Assembly: GCF_023544715.1 (NCBI RefSeq)
Contig: NZ_JAMJEZ010000013.1
Location: 1-64,000 of the forward strand
Reading direction: 5' to 3'
DNA from: Pseudomonas eutrophicaquae
Lineage (GTDB): Bacteria; Pseudomonadota; Gammaproteobacteria; Pseudomonadales; Pseudomonadaceae
DNA: 64,000 bases
Shown piece after piece: positions 26,136 to 37,860 of this stretch (its first letter is position 1; every line of letters begins with the position of its first letter). Under the pieces are notes generated by a model, which did no database searches, was not told where the DNA came from, and saw only the letters and a program-made list of their open reading frames with translations. The translations under genes were made by a program, and so were the position numbers.

Positions 26136-27485
26136 TCAGGCGAGCGTGCCTTCCAGGGTCTGCAGTAGCACTCGCACCTTGGTCTGCGATTCGGCATATT
26201 CGGCCTGCCACTCGGAGTCCATGACGATGCCGCCGCCGCCCCAGCAGCTGGCGCGGCCGCCCTGCACCAGCAGGGTGCGGATGCAGATCGAGCTGTCCAG
26301 CTCGCCGCGGCAGTCGAGGTAGAGCAGCGAGCCGCAGTAGATGGCGCGGCGGGTCGGCTCCAGCTCGTCGATGATCTGCATGGCGCGGATCTTCGGCGCG
26401 CCGGTGATCGAACCGCCGGGGAAGCTGCCGGCCAAGAGGTCGAAGGCATCCAGCCCATCGGCCAGCTCGCCGGTCACCGCGCTGACCAGATGATGCACGT
26501 TGGGATAGCTCTCCAGGGCGAACAGCTCGGGCACCCGCACCGAGCCGGTGCGGCAGCTGCGGCCGATGTCGTTGCGCAGCAGGTCGACGATCATCAGGTT
26601 CTCGGCGCGGTCCTTGTGGCTGGCGGCAAGCTCCGCGGCGAAGGCGCGGTCTGTCTCCTGGGTGGCGCCGCGCGGGCGGGTGCCCTTGATTGGCCGCGTC
26701 TCCACCCGACCCTCATGCACGCTGAGAAAGCGCTCCGGCGACAGGCTGAGGATCGCGCCGTCATCCAGCGCCAGGTAGCCGGCGAAGGGCGTCGGGCAGG
26801 CCGCGCGCAGCAAGCCGTAGGCGCTCCACGGCTCGCCCTGGCAGGGCGCCTGGAAGCGCTGGGCGAAGTTGACCTGGTAGCAGTCGCCGGCGCGGATGTA
26901 GGCCTGGATGCGCTCAATGGCAGCTTGGTACTGCGCAGCGTCAAGGTCGGCAGCGAAGGGTGCCAGCAGGCGGAACTCGGCGTCGGCCGGTGTGTGCTCT
27001 GCGGCCTCGAACAGGGCGATCAGCGCGGCGCGCCGCTCGCTCGCCAGGCACGAGTGGAACACCAGCTGCGAGGTCTGGCACTGGTGGTCGCTGATCAGTG
27101 CCCAGGCGTACAGGCCAAGGCGGGCGTCGGGCAGGGCGAGGTCGTCCGTGGCCTGTTCAGGCATGCGCTCCAGGCGGCGGCCGAAGTCGTAGCCGAGATA
27201 GCCGAGCAGGCCACCGGTGAACGGCAGCTCGACACCTTCGGGCGCTTCGGCACGGCCAAGCTCGGCCAGCGCGGCGCGGCAGCGGGCCAGAAAGGCGCGA
27301 CCGTCTTCGCCTTCGGCCGGGCTCAGGAGCGCGTCGGGCCAGGCGCTGAACAGGTCGAAGCGACTGCGGGTACTGAGCGGCCGCCCGCCATCCAGCAGGC
27401 AGGCCCCGGGCGCGGCATGTACACGGGCAAAGCGCGCGCGCGGGTCGGCGTGATAGGGCAGGGAGTGGATCAGGCAGCAGGACAT
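26136..27485 (-). CDS. pabB: aminodeoxychorismate synthase component I
   Basis: 449 residues of the anthranilate synthase I/PabB family. It converts chorismate with ammonia to 4-amino-4-deoxychorismate, the branch toward folate. The motif PIKGTRPRG with Lys267 (the PabB lysine that attacks chorismate C2) distinguishes it from TrpE, which has Ala there. LRNDIGR, FPGGSITGAPK and CWGGGGIVMDSE complete the active site. Length is typical for PabB. It lies upstream of the SMC gene on the same strand, so defence-gene transcription could partly read through from it. The standard P. aeruginosa neighbour thrH is displaced by the defence locus here. Confidence 0.92.
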   Translation of the reverse strand: MSCCLIHSLPYHADPRARFARVHAAPGACLLDGGRPLSTRSRFDLFSAWPDALLSPAEGEDGRAFLARCRAALAELGRAEAPEGVELPFTGGLLGYLGYDFGRRLERMPEQATDDLALPDARLGLYAWALISDHQCQTSQLVFHSCLASERRAALIALFEAAEHTPADAEFRLLAPFAADLDAAQYQAAIERIQAYIRAGDCYQVNFAQRFQAPCQGEPWSAYGLLRAACPTPFAGYLALDDGAILSLSPERFLSVHEGRVETRPIKGTRPRGATQETDRAFAAELAASHKDRAENLMIVDLLRNDIGRSCRTGSVRVPELFALESYPNVHHLVSAVTGELADGLDAFDLLAGSFPGGSITGAPKIRAMQIIDELEPTRRAIYCGSLLYLDCRGELDSSICIRTLLVQGGRASCWGGGGIVMDSEWQAEYAESQTKVRVLLQTLEGTLA

Positions 27486-27577
27486 AAGCAGGCTCAGGCG
27501 AGGGCGAGCGGCGATTCTAGTGCGCTGACTCGCCTGAGCCTAGGGGCGGGCGGCGGTTGCCGGCGCCCGCCCGCGTT

Positions 27578-28564
27578 TCAGTGCTCGACCGGGGTGACGT
27601 GGCCAAACATCTGCTGGGAGAAGCGCACGCGCTCCTCGACACTTTCGCTCACGCCGCGGGCCTTGAGTTCAGCCAGATGCGCTTCAATGGCGGTGGTGCG
27701 CAGCGCGAGGCCACAGTCGTTGGCGATCTGAATGTTCAGGCCGGGACGGGCGTTGAGCTCCAGAATCAACGGACCCTTGTCGACATCCAGCACCATGTCC
27801 ACGCCGATATAGCCGAGGCCGCACAGCTCATAGCAGCCGGCGGCCAGCTTCATGAAGCCGTCCCAGTCCGGCAGCTGCACGCCATCCACCGGGTTGCCGG
27901 TGTCCGGGTGCTTGGCGATGCGGTTGTTCAGCCAGGTGCCGCGCAGGGTCAGGCCGGTGGCCAGATCCACACCGACGCCGATAGCGCCCTGGTGCAGGTT
28001 GGCCTTGCCGTTGGACTGGCGGGTCGGCAGGCGCAGCATGGCCATCACCGGGTAGCCCATCAGCACGATGATGCGGATGTCCGGCACCCCTTCGTAGCTG
28101 ATGCTCTTGAAGATCGGATCCGGGGTGACCCGGTATTCGATCAGCGCCCGGTCGCGGTGACCACCCAGCGAGTAGAGCCCGGAGAGGATGCTGGAGAGCT
28201 GCTGCTCGATCTCGCTGTGGCTGATGATCTTACCGGAAACACTCTTGAAGCGTCCCTCGAAGCGGTCGGCGATGACGATGATGCCGTCGCCGCCCGCGCC
28301 CTGCGCCGGCTTGATCACGAAGTCGTTGTGCCCTTCGATGATCCTGTCGAGATTGTCGATCTCCTTTTCGGTGGAGATGATCCCGTACAGCTCCGGCACA
28401 TGGATGCCGGCGGCGATGGCGCGTTCCTTGGTGAGGATCTTGTCGTCCACCACCGGGTAGAGGCTGCGCTTGTTGTACTTCAGTACATAGTCCGCATTGC
28501 GCCGGTTGATGCCCATGATGCCTTTGGCACTCAGCGCTTTCCACGTCTTGATCAGGCCGAACAT
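27578..28564 (-). CDS. RimK-related ATP-grasp ligase (alpha-L-glutamate-ligase-like)
   Basis: 328 residues with an ATP-grasp fold: a lysine-rich N-terminal part, DFVIKPAQGAGGDGI (about 81-95, ATP loop), LIEYRVTPDP, and a C-terminal metal site in GVDMVLDVDKGPLILELNARPG. ATP-grasp enzymes join an acid to an amine through an acylphosphate; RimK relatives add Glu. The acceptor is unknown. It is the third gene of a tight minus-strand operon, four bases after a 7TM transglutaminase-like protein. This set is conserved in Pseudomonas and related bacteria as a putative peptide- or amide-modifying system; no function is proven here. Confidence 0.85.
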   Translation of the reverse strand: MFGLIKTWKALSAKGIMGINRRNADYVLKYNKRSLYPVVDDKILTKERAIAAGIHVPELYGIISTEKEIDNLDRIIEGHNDFVIKPAQGAGGDGIIVIADRFEGRFKSVSGKIISHSEIEQQLSSILSGLYSLGGHRDRALIEYRVTPDPIFKSISYEGVPDIRIIVLMGYPVMAMLRLPTRQSNGKANLHQGAIGVGVDLATGLTLRGTWLNNRIAKHPDTGNPVDGVQLPDWDGFMKLAAGCYELCGLGYIGVDMVLDVDKGPLILELNARPGLNIQIANDCGLALRTTAIEAHLAELKARGVSESVEERVRFSQQMFGHVTPVEH

Positions 28565-28568
28565 GGCA

Positions 28569-30095
28569 TCAGTCCTTGAGGAAGGCTTTGAAGCGGAACA
28601 GCTCGGTCAGGCGGTAGCCGCGGTAACGGCCCATCGCCAGCATGAAGCCGACCAGAATCAGCAGCACCGCCGGGAAGGTGAACACGAAGTAGGTCAGCTC
28701 CGGGATGCTCATCAGGAAATGCGCCAGCGAGGCTGCAATCAGGGTGCCGATGGCCACCTTGAAGGCATGGCTGCCGCCGCGCTCTTCCCAGGTGATCGAC
28801 AGGCGCTCGATGGTCATGGTCAGGATCACCATCGGGAACAGCGCCACCGACAGGCCACGCTCAAGCCCCAGCTTGTGGCTGAACAGGCTGATCACCGCAA
28901 TCAGCACCACCACAAAGGTCAGTACCACCGACAGGCGCGGCAGCATCTGCAGCTTGAGATGCTCAAGGTAGGAGCGCAGCGACAGGCCCAGTGCGGTGAT
29001 GATGGCGAACAGCACGATGCCAAAGCCAAGCTGCGTCTCGCGGAAGGCCAGGGCGATCAGTACCGGGGTGAAGGTGCCGAGGGTCTGCAGGCCACCGAGG
29101 TTACGCAGGATCAGGATCACCAGCACGCCGATCGGGATCATGATCATGATCTGGTAGGTCTGCTGGGTCTGCAGTGGCAGCCCGTACAGCGAGTATTCGA
29201 GCATGCCGGCATTAGAGGCCGCATCGCTCTGCTCGGCCAGACGCAGGGCGTTGAGCTCGTTGGTGTTGAGGGTGAAGCTGACCTTGGCCTGGCGCGCGCC
29301 TTCCAGCTCGATCAGCTCGCCATTGCCCAGCCACCAGATCAACCGATCACTCGGCAGGCCTTGCTGGCCATTTTCCGGGTTGAAGTACAGCCATTTCTCA
29401 CCATCGAAACTGCGCAGCCAGAGCTCCGGGGTCTGCGGCTGATCGGCCACCAGACGGATGGTGTGCACCTGCTCGAGCGGCACGCGGGCCTGGGAGAGCA
29501 GCAGGTCAGCGACTTCGGCGCGGCGGCGGACCGAGAAGTCACTCCCCAGCAGCAGCTTGACGTTGTCGTCGCCCACATTGTTGACGCGCTTGATGGTTTC
29601 GCTGACGAAGGTCTCGATATCCGCCGAGTGCTGGCGAATCGGTGCGAGCAGCGCTTCGGCGGCCACCTTTTCGGCCCCTTCGATCGGCAGGCTTTCGCGG
29701 TAGGTCGCGCCCTTGTCGGCGCTGCGCTCACCGGCAAAGCGCTGGGTCAGCACCATCCGGTAGTAGAGGCTCTGTTTGCCGCTGGCGCGGCGCGCCGACC
29801 AGGTGACCCGGCGGTTACCGTCCACCGTGTTGACGTTCACCCCGTAGTTGTTGGAGATGAAGCTCTCGTTGAGGCTGACGAAATTCTGCCCCAGTGGCGG
29901 AATGTACATCTGCACTTTGACCGGGCTGCGCGAATTGGCCTGGAACTCGACCTTGGCGTCGATGTTCCAGACGTTGTCCGTTTCGGCCTCGGTGACCGGG
30001 ATGCCGAGCACGAAGATCTGATAAGCGGTGATCAGTGCCCCCAGGCTCACCAGGATGATGATGAGAACCTTCAGGTGCAGGTTGAGGGAACGCAT
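28569..30095 (-). CDS. inactive-transglutaminase-like protein with seven transmembrane helices
   Basis: 508 residues. One N-terminal membrane helix (about 7-29) is followed by a large periplasmic domain (about 35-325) of the transglutaminase-like type, and then a C-terminal bundle of about seven helices starting near 330 (IMIMIPIGVLVILI). The periplasmic domain has no obvious Cys-His-Asp triad; there is no cysteine in the whole chain that I can see. It sits between a retropepsin-like protease gene and an ATP-grasp gene, separated by five and four bases. A sensor or scaffold role at the inner membrane is inferred. Confidence 0.85.
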   Translation of the reverse strand: MRSLNLHLKVLIIILVSLGALITAYQIFVLGIPVTEAETDNVWNIDAKVEFQANSRSPVKVQMYIPPLGQNFVSLNESFISNNYGVNVNTVDGNRRVTWSARRASGKQSLYYRMVLTQRFAGERSADKGATYRESLPIEGAEKVAAEALLAPIRQHSADIETFVSETIKRVNNVGDDNVKLLLGSDFSVRRRAEVADLLLSQARVPLEQVHTIRLVADQPQTPELWLRSFDGEKWLYFNPENGQQGLPSDRLIWWLGNGELIELEGARQAKVSFTLNTNELNALRLAEQSDAASNAGMLEYSLYGLPLQTQQTYQIMIMIPIGVLVILILRNLGGLQTLGTFTPVLIALAFRETQLGFGIVLFAIITALGLSLRSYLEHLKLQMLPRLSVVLTFVVVLIAVISLFSHKLGLERGLSVALFPMVILTMTIERLSITWEERGGSHAFKVAIGTLIAASLAHFLMSIPELTYFVFTFPAVLLILVGFMLAMGRYRGYRLTELFRFKAFLKD

Positions 30096-30100
30096 GGTGT

Positions 30101-30637
30101 TTACTCGTCAGCAGGAGCGGCGGGGTTGCAGCTGGGCTGGCCAGCCGTTTTGGAAATACTGGGATCGACCAATGCATCGAACACGGTCAGCGCCTCTGAG
30201 CCTAGCAGCAGCGGATAGGCGAAGGCGCTGCGATCGGTCAGATTGACCTCGATCGTGCGGGATTGTTCACCCATGCAGACCTCAAGGTGAATGACCGGGC
30301 GCGGGGTGTAGGTCTTGCCGTCCTCGCTGTCGATATCACCGGCTCGGCGCTTGATGCGGCTGATGCGCGCCAGGGGCTTTTCGAACACCCGGTGCTGGTG
30401 CCCGTCGATGCCCAGATTGAAGCGCACCCAGCTTGTGCCATTGCGCCGAAAGCGCTCGATGTTCAGGGCGCTCAAGGAGGCCGTTTCGGCGCCGGTATCG
30501 AGTTTGGCCATCACGGTGACATCAAGCTCGTGTAGATAAACGGATTCGGTCAGGCCGTGAATGAGTTTTTCAGCGGCGTGCAACGTGCCGCCGGGCAGCA
30601 GCAGGGCGAGCAGCAGGAGCAGGAACGGGCGTTTCAT
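30101..30637 (-). CDS. retropepsin-like (ATP-dependent zinc protease-like) exported aspartyl protease
   Basis: 178 residues. A signal peptide (about 1-21) is followed by the aspartic-protease flap motif AKLDTGAETASLS, with Asp47-Thr48-Gly49; retropepsins have one such motif per chain and act as dimers. IKRRAGDIDSEDGKTYTPRPV and LLGSEAL are family blocks. The name zinc protease is a historical database label. ATG 30637 is chosen because the signal peptide begins there (MKRPFLLLLLALLLPG). It is the first gene of the three-gene operon; its target substrate is unknown. Confidence 0.82.
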   Translation of the reverse strand: MKRPFLLLLLALLLPGGTLHAAEKLIHGLTESVYLHELDVTVMAKLDTGAETASLSALNIERFRRNGTSWVRFNLGIDGHQHRVFEKPLARISRIKRRAGDIDSEDGKTYTPRPVIHLEVCMGEQSRTIEVNLTDRSAFAYPLLLGSEALTVFDALVDPSISKTAGQPSCNPAAPADE

Positions 30638-30796
30638 CGGGGGGATATCCAGGCCTGGCGGATGGGCGGGACGAGGTGCCTTGCGTCCGGTCTGACCGGC
30701 GCGAGAGGCCGTGGATTCTAGCATGCGGCTTCTGCGCCCTGCGACAGCGCGGGCCGTTCGTCGGCATACGCTCGGTAGGCGTGGATAAGCTCGGGT

Positions 30797-30808
30797 ATTG
30801 TCGACAAT
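30797..30808. promoter_or_regulatory. PrpR operator candidate ATTGTCGACAAT
   Basis: A perfect 12-bp palindrome just upstream of a -35-like TTGACG (30821-30826). The same sequence is, to my recollection, the operator proposed for the GntR-type PrpR of Pseudomonas and relatives. A related arm follows as ATCGTC-N10-GACGAT (30807-30828). It should mediate autorepression of the prp operon. Confidence 0.6.
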
Positions 30809-30820
30809 CGTCTAATGGGT

Positions 30821-30849
30821 TTGACGATCTTTTGCGCATAGCTTAGCTT
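30821..30849 (+). promoter_or_regulatory. weak sigma-70-type promoter of prpR
   Basis: TTGACG at 30821-30826 is followed, after 17 bases, by TAGCTT (30844-30849). The -10 box is poor, which fits a regulated promoter. It lies between the two operator candidates. Confidence 0.4.
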
Positions 30850-30871
30850 CAAGCTCTATCCAAGGTGGCTA

Positions 30872-30883
30872 TGTGTCGACAAT
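30872..30883. promoter_or_regulatory. second PrpR-like site overlapping the prpR start codon
   Basis: TGTGTCGACAAT differs from ATTGTCGACAAT at the first two positions only. It covers the GTG start codon, a position where bound repressor would block the message's beginning. Confidence 0.5.
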
Positions 30884-31607
30884 CATGCGTGAAGCCCTCG
30901 AAGAAATATCCCTCGCTGAGCCGGAATCGGCCACGCTGGCCGAGCATGTGTTTCGCAGCATTCAGTCGGCCATCGTGCGCGGCGAGATTGCGCCGGGCAG
31001 CAAGATCTCCGAACCGGAGCTGGCGCGGGCCTATGGCATCAGTCGCGGACCGCTGCGCGAGGCCATCCATCGCCTTGAGGGGCAGCGCCTGCTGGTGCGC
31101 GTGCCGCATGCCGGCGCGCGGGTGGTATCCCTGAGCACCCAGGAGCTTCTGGAGCTCTACGAGATCCGCGAATCGCTCGAGGGGCTGGCCTGTCGGCTGG
31201 CGGCCGAGCGCATGAGTCTGGCTGAAATCGATGAGCTGCGCCGGGTGCTGGATACCCATGAGCGTGATGAGGCCTTCAAGGCCGGGCGCGGCTACTACCA
31301 GCAGGAGGGGGACTTCGACTTCCACTACCGGATCATCCAGGGCAGTGGCAATCGCACCCTCAGCAACCTGCTGTGCAACGAGCTGTACCAGCTGGTGCGC
31401 ATGTACCGCATCCAGTTCTCGAGCCTGCCCAACCGGCCGCGGCAGGCCTTCAACGAGCACCACCGTATTCTGGATGCCATCGCCGAGCGTGACGGCGAAC
31501 TGGCCGAGCTGCTGATGCGCCGGCATATCGCTGCCTCCAAACGCAACATCGAACGTCATTACCAGGACGTTTCCCCGAAGAACGCCAAGCAACGAGGTAA
31601 GTCATGA
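30873..31607 (+). CDS. prpR: GntR-family (FCD) regulator of the methylcitrate operon
   Basis: 244 residues. An N-terminal winged HTH (about 20-85; [23 protein letters not shown]) is followed by an FCD ligand-binding domain of helices (about 95-225) with the expected Asp/His metal-ligand positions (DFDFHYRII and NEHHRIL). It probably senses a methylcitrate-pathway intermediate and represses prpB-prpC-acnD-prpF. GTG 30873 is chosen because AAGGTGG precedes it; a downstream ATG at 30885 lacks one. Its stop overlaps the prpB start by four bases. It differs in family from the sigma-54-dependent PrpR of E. coli. Confidence 0.9.
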   Translation: MSTIMREALEEISLAEPESATLAEHVFRSIQSAIVRGEIAPGSKISEPELARAYGISRGPLREAIHRLEGQRLLVRVPHAGARVVSLSTQELLELYEIRESLEGLACRLAAERMSLAEIDELRRVLDTHERDEAFKAGRGYYQQEGDFDFHYRIIQGSGNRTLSNLLCNELYQLVRMYRIQFSSLPNRPRQAFNEHHRILDAIAERDGELAELLMRRHIAASKRNIERHYQDVSPKNAKQRGKS

Positions 31608-32494
31608 GCAACAAAACCCCCGGTCAGAAGTTCCGTGAGGCCATCGCCAGCGAGTCGCCGCTGCAGGTGATCGGTGCCATCAATGCCAACCACGCACTGC
31701 TGGCCAAGCGTGCCGGTTTCAAGGCGCTCTATCTTTCCGGTGGCGGCGTGGCGGCCGGTTCGCTAGGGCTGCCGGATCTTGGCATCAACACCCTGGATGA
31801 CGTGCTGACCGATGTGCGCCGCATCACCGATGTCTGTGACCTGCCGCTGCTGGTCGATATCGATACCGGCTTTGGCCCCAGCGCCTTCAACATCGAGCGC
31901 ACCGTCAAGAGCCTGATCAAGGCCGGTGCGGCGGCCGCCCATATCGAGGATCAGGTCGGTGCCAAGCGCTGCGGCCATCGTCCGGGCAAGGAAATTGTCT
32001 CCACCGAGGAAATGGTCGATCGCGTGCGTGCGGCGGCCGATGCCAAGACCGATCCGAACTTCTTCCTGATCGCCCGTACCGATGCCATCCAGGCCGAGGG
32101 TGTGGATGCGGCCATCGAGCGCTGCCTGCGTTACGTTGAGGCCGGTGCCGATGGCATCTTCGCCGAGGCGGCCTACGACCTGCCGACCTACCAGCGCTTT
32201 GTCGAGGCGCTCAAGGTGCCGGTGCTGGCCAATATCACCGAATTTGGTGCGACGCCGCTGTTCTCCCGTGACGAGCTGGCCTCGGTCGGCGTGGCGATCC
32301 AGCTGTATCCGCTGTCGGCCTTCCGTGCTGCCAACAAGGCGGCCGAGGCGGTCTACACCGCGATCCGTCGTGATGGTCACCAGAAAGAAGTCATCGACCT
32401 GATGCAGACGCGCGTCGAGCTGTATGACCGCATCGGCTATCACGCCTTTGAACAGAAGCTCGATGCCCTGTTCGCCCAGAAGAAGCAGGGCTGA
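31604..32494 (+). CDS. prpB: 2-methylisocitrate lyase
   Basis: 296 residues of the isocitrate lyase/PEP-mutase superfamily. It cleaves 2-methylisocitrate to pyruvate and succinate, the last step of propionyl-CoA catabolism by the methylcitrate cycle. The signature [10 protein letters not shown] contains catalytic Cys123, and Mg-binding DIDTGF (Asp85, Asp87) is intact. Length is typical. ATG 31604 overlaps the prpR stop (ATGA). A stem-loop at 32501-32528 follows the stop codon. Confidence 0.95.
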   Translation: MSNKTPGQKFREAIASESPLQVIGAINANHALLAKRAGFKALYLSGGGVAAGSLGLPDLGINTLDDVLTDVRRITDVCDLPLLVDIDTGFGPSAFNIERTVKSLIKAGAAAAHIEDQVGAKRCGHRPGKEIVSTEEMVDRVRAAADAKTDPNFFLIARTDAIQAEGVDAAIERCLRYVEAGADGIFAEAAYDLPTYQRFVEALKVPVLANITEFGATPLFSRDELASVGVAIQLYPLSAFRAANKAAEAVYTAIRRDGHQKEVIDLMQTRVELYDRIGYHAFEQKLDALFAQKKQG

Positions 32495-32500
32495 TGTTTT

Positions 32501-32528
32501 GCGGTCGCCCGGCCTGTCGGGCGACCGC
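32501..32528 (+). promoter_or_regulatory. intercistronic hairpin after prpB
   Basis: An 11-bp perfect stem GCGGTCGCCCG / CGGGCGACCGC with a six-base loop. It is not followed by a T-run, so it is more likely an RNA-stabilising or processing hairpin than a terminator. It is preceded by TTTT on the left. Confidence 0.6.
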
Positions 32529-32573
32529 CACTGCTGTATCCGTGAAGAAATCCAATAAATGAGGAACGATGCA

Positions 32574-33701
32574 ATGGCTGAAGGTAAAGTTCTCACTGGT
32601 GCCGGTCTGCGTGGCCAGATTGCTGGCCAGACGGCCCTGTCCACCGTCGGCAAGGCCGGTGCCGGCCTGACCTACCGCGGCTATGACGTCCGTGAACTGG
32701 CCAAGGACTGCCTGTTCGAGGAAGTCGCCTATCTGCTGTTCTACGGCGAGCTGCCCACCCAGGCGCAGCTGGACGCCTACCTGGCCCAGCTCAAGACCCA
32801 GCGCGACCTGCCCCAGGCCCTGAAGGAAGTGCTCGAGCGCATCCCGGCCAGCGCCCACCCGATGGATGTGATGCGCACCGGCTGTTCGATGCTCGGCAAC
32901 CTCGAGCCCGAGGAGAGCTTCGAGCAGCAGCTGGAGAAGGCCAACCGCCTGATGGCCGCCTTCCCGGCGATCATGTGCTACTGGTACCGCTACAGCCACG
33001 AAGGCGTGCGTATCGACTGCACCAGCGATGAAGCGGACCTGGGCGGTCATTTCCTGGCCCTGCTGCACGGCAAGAAGCCCAGCGAGCTGCACCGCAAGGT
33101 GATGAACGTCTCGCTGATCCTTTACGCTGAGCACGAGTTCAACGCCTCGACCTTCACCGCGCGTGTCTGCGCCTCGACCCTCTCCGATCTGTTCTCCTGC
33201 ATCACCGGGGCGATCGGCTCGCTGCGCGGCCCGCTGCACGGCGGTGCCAACGAGGCGGCGATGGAGATGATCGAGAAGTTCGCCACCGCTGAGGAAGCCA
33301 CCGAAGGCACCCTGGCCATGCTGGCGCGCAAGGACAAGATCATGGGCTTTGGCCATGCGATCTACAGCGTCTCCGACCCGCGCAATGAGGTGATCAAGGG
33401 CTGGTCCAAGCTGCTGGCCGAGGAGGTAGGTGACACCGTGCTGTTCCCGGTTTCCGAAGCGATCGACAAGGTCATGTGGGAGCAGAAGAAGCTGTTCCCG
33501 AACGCTGACTTCTACCATGCGTCCGCCTACAACTTCATGGGCATTCCGACCAAGCTGTTTACCCCGATCTTCGTCTGCTCGCGGGTGACTGGCTGGGCGT
33601 CCCATGTGTTCGAGCAGCGCTCCAACAACCGCATCATCCGTCCGAGCGCCGAGTACATCGGCGTCGAGCAGCGCCCGGTTCCGCCGATCGCCGCACGCTG
33701 A
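32574..33701 (+). CDS. prpC: 2-methylcitrate synthase
   Basis: 375 residues of the citrate synthase family, condensing propionyl-CoA with oxaloacetate. Family blocks include GPLHGGANEAA (catalytic His), GFGHAIYSVSDPR (second His), and the CoA-binding region near FYHASAYNFMGIPTKLF. The compact size and place in the prp operon favour methylcitrate over ordinary citrate synthase. ATG 32574 (MAEGKVLTGAG) is preceded by GAGGAACG; an in-frame upstream ATG at 32559 lacks such a site. Highly biased, GC-rich codon use suggests strong expression when induced. Confidence 0.94.
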   Translation: MAEGKVLTGAGLRGQIAGQTALSTVGKAGAGLTYRGYDVRELAKDCLFEEVAYLLFYGELPTQAQLDAYLAQLKTQRDLPQALKEVLERIPASAHPMDVMRTGCSMLGNLEPEESFEQQLEKANRLMAAFPAIMCYWYRYSHEGVRIDCTSDEADLGGHFLALLHGKKPSELHRKVMNVSLILYAEHEFNASTFTARVCASTLSDLFSCITGAIGSLRGPLHGGANEAAMEMIEKFATAEEATEGTLAMLARKDKIMGFGHAIYSVSDPRNEVIKGWSKLLAEEVGDTVLFPVSEAIDKVMWEQKKLFPNADFYHASAYNFMGIPTKLFTPIFVCSRVTGWASHVFEQRSNNRIIRPSAEYIGVEQRPVPPIAAR

Positions 33702-33711
33702 TCTGCCGCCA

Positions 33712-33736
33712 GGAGGCTCCTGACCCGGGAGCCTCC
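33712..33736 (+). promoter_or_regulatory. intercistronic hairpin between prpC and acnD
   Basis: GGAGGCTCC pairs perfectly with GGAGCCTCC across a seven-base loop. No T-run follows. It is the second of three hairpins placed at successive junctions in this operon. Confidence 0.55.
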
Positions 33737-33791
33737 CCGGCACGTCTCTTGAAGACACCCTCCGATCGCCACCCGATTGAGTTTCTGCCTG

Positions 33792-36395
<2,604 letters not shown>

Positions 36396-36402
36396 TCGGG
36401 CG

Positions 36403-36438
36403 TGCCGGCCCGCTCCGCGTGAGGCGAACGGGCCGGCA
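36403..36438 (+). promoter_or_regulatory. intercistronic hairpin between acnD and prpF
   Basis: TGCCGGCCCG (36403-36412) pairs perfectly with CGGGCCGGCA (36429-36438) across a 16-base loop. As at the two earlier junctions, no T-run follows. Confidence 0.55.
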
Positions 36439-36501
36439 GTCCGCGCATTTCCATCCCCGCGCCGCCATCCGGCGGCGCGGTCTCATGAGGACGAGATTCC
36501 C

Positions 36502-37680
36502 ATGGCTCAGCAACCCCAGATCAAGATTCCCGCCACCTACATGCGTGGCGGCACCAGCAAGGGCGTGTTCTTCCGCCTGCAGGATTTGCCCGAGCGCTGT
36601 CAGGTACCGGGCGAGGCCCGCGACAAGCTGCTGATGCGCGTGATCGGCAGCCCGGATCCGTACGGCCAGCAGATCGACGGCATGGGCGGCGCGACTTCCA
36701 GCACCTCGAAGACCGTGATCGTCGCCAAGAGCGAGCAGCCGGAGCACGACGTCGACTACCTGTTCGGCCAGGTAGCGATCAACAAGGCGTTCGTCGACTG
36801 GTCGGGCAACTGCGGCAACCTGACTGCAGCGGTCGGTGCCTTCGCCATCAGCGGCGGTCTGGTCGATGCCGAGCGCATCCCTCAGAACGGCATCTGCACC
36901 GTGCGCATCTGGCAGAAGAACATCGGCAAGACCATCATCGCCCATGTGCCGATCACCGAGGGTCAGGTGCAGGAAACCGGCGACTTCGAGCTGGACGGGG
37001 TGACCTTCCCAGCCGCTGAGGTGGTGATCGAGTTCATGGACCCGGCCGACGGCGAAGGCTCGATGTTCCCCACCGGCAACGTGGTCGATGATCTGGAAGT
37101 GCCAGGCATCGGCACCTTCAAGGCGACCATGATCAACTCCGGCATCCCGACCATCTTCGTCAATGCCGCCGACATCGGCTACACCGGCATCGAGCTGCAA
37201 AAGGATCTCAACGCCGATGCCGAGGCGCTGGCACGCTTCGAGACCATGCGTGCCTACGGCGCGCTGAAGATGGGGCTGATCGCAGATATCGCCGAGGCCG
37301 CCGCTCGCCAGCACACGCCGAAGATTGCCTTCGTCGCGCCGGCCACCGAATACGTCTCTTCCAGCGGCAAGACCGTGGCGGCCAGCGAGATCGACTGCTG
37401 CGTGCGTGCGCTGTCGATGGGCAAGCTACACCATGCAATGATGGGTACCGCCTCGGTAGCCATCGCCACCGCGGCTGCGGTGCCGGGTACTCTGGTCAAC
37501 CTGGCCGCTGGTGGCGGCGAGCGCGAGGCGGTGACCTTCGGTCATCCCTCCGGCACCCTGCGCGTCGGCGCGGCGGCGGCACTGGTCGATGGCGAGTGGA
37601 CCGCGACCAAGGCGGTGATGAGCCGCAGCGCGCGCGTGCTGATGGAAGGCTGGGTGCGCGTGCCCGGCGACGCTTTCTGA
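36502..37680 (+). CDS. prpF: 2-methylaconitate cis-trans isomerase PrpF
   Basis: 392 residues of the diaminopimelate-epimerase-like (proline racemase) fold. It carries the family N-terminus PATYMRGGTSKGVFF and WSGNCGNLTAAVGAFA, and the GHPSGTLRVG block. PrpF converts trans-2-methylaconitate to the cis form, so that aconitase can finish the route with AcnD. ATG 36502 (MAQQPQIKIP) is favoured; the long upstream frame overlaps acnD. It is the last gene of the operon; no prpD follows before the terminator and convergent folD. Confidence 0.93.
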   Translation: MAQQPQIKIPATYMRGGTSKGVFFRLQDLPERCQVPGEARDKLLMRVIGSPDPYGQQIDGMGGATSSTSKTVIVAKSEQPEHDVDYLFGQVAINKAFVDWSGNCGNLTAAVGAFAISGGLVDAERIPQNGICTVRIWQKNIGKTIIAHVPITEGQVQETGDFELDGVTFPAAEVVIEFMDPADGEGSMFPTGNVVDDLEVPGIGTFKATMINSGIPTIFVNAADIGYTGIELQKDLNADAEALARFETMRAYGALKMGLIADIAEAAARQHTPKIAFVAPATEYVSSSGKTVAASEIDCCVRALSMGKLHHAMMGTASVAIATAAAVPGTLVNLAAGGGEREAVTFGHPSGTLRVGAAAALVDGEWTATKAVMSRSARVLMEGWVRVPGDAF

Positions 37681-37801
37681 CGGCCGCTGCCGTCAGCCGT
37701 GGCGTGGCGGCGCTGGCCGCTCGCCACTGCAGCGAACGTGATTGCGACGGGACAGACAGGGAAGGGCGCACGTCGCCCGCCGGCCGCGATCACCCCCAAT
37801 G

Positions 37802-37842
37802 AAAGAGCCCCCGGCATGCCTAGCATGTCGGGGGCTCTTTTT
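37802..37842. terminator. bidirectional terminator between prpF and folD
   Basis: A 12-bp perfect stem AAAGAGCCCCCG / CGGGGGCTCTTT, extended inside by CATG/CATG, ends in TTTTT on the plus side and is A-rich on the other. It lies between convergent operons. Confidence 0.88.
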
Positions 37843-37860
37843 GTGGCCGGTAGCAGTGAC

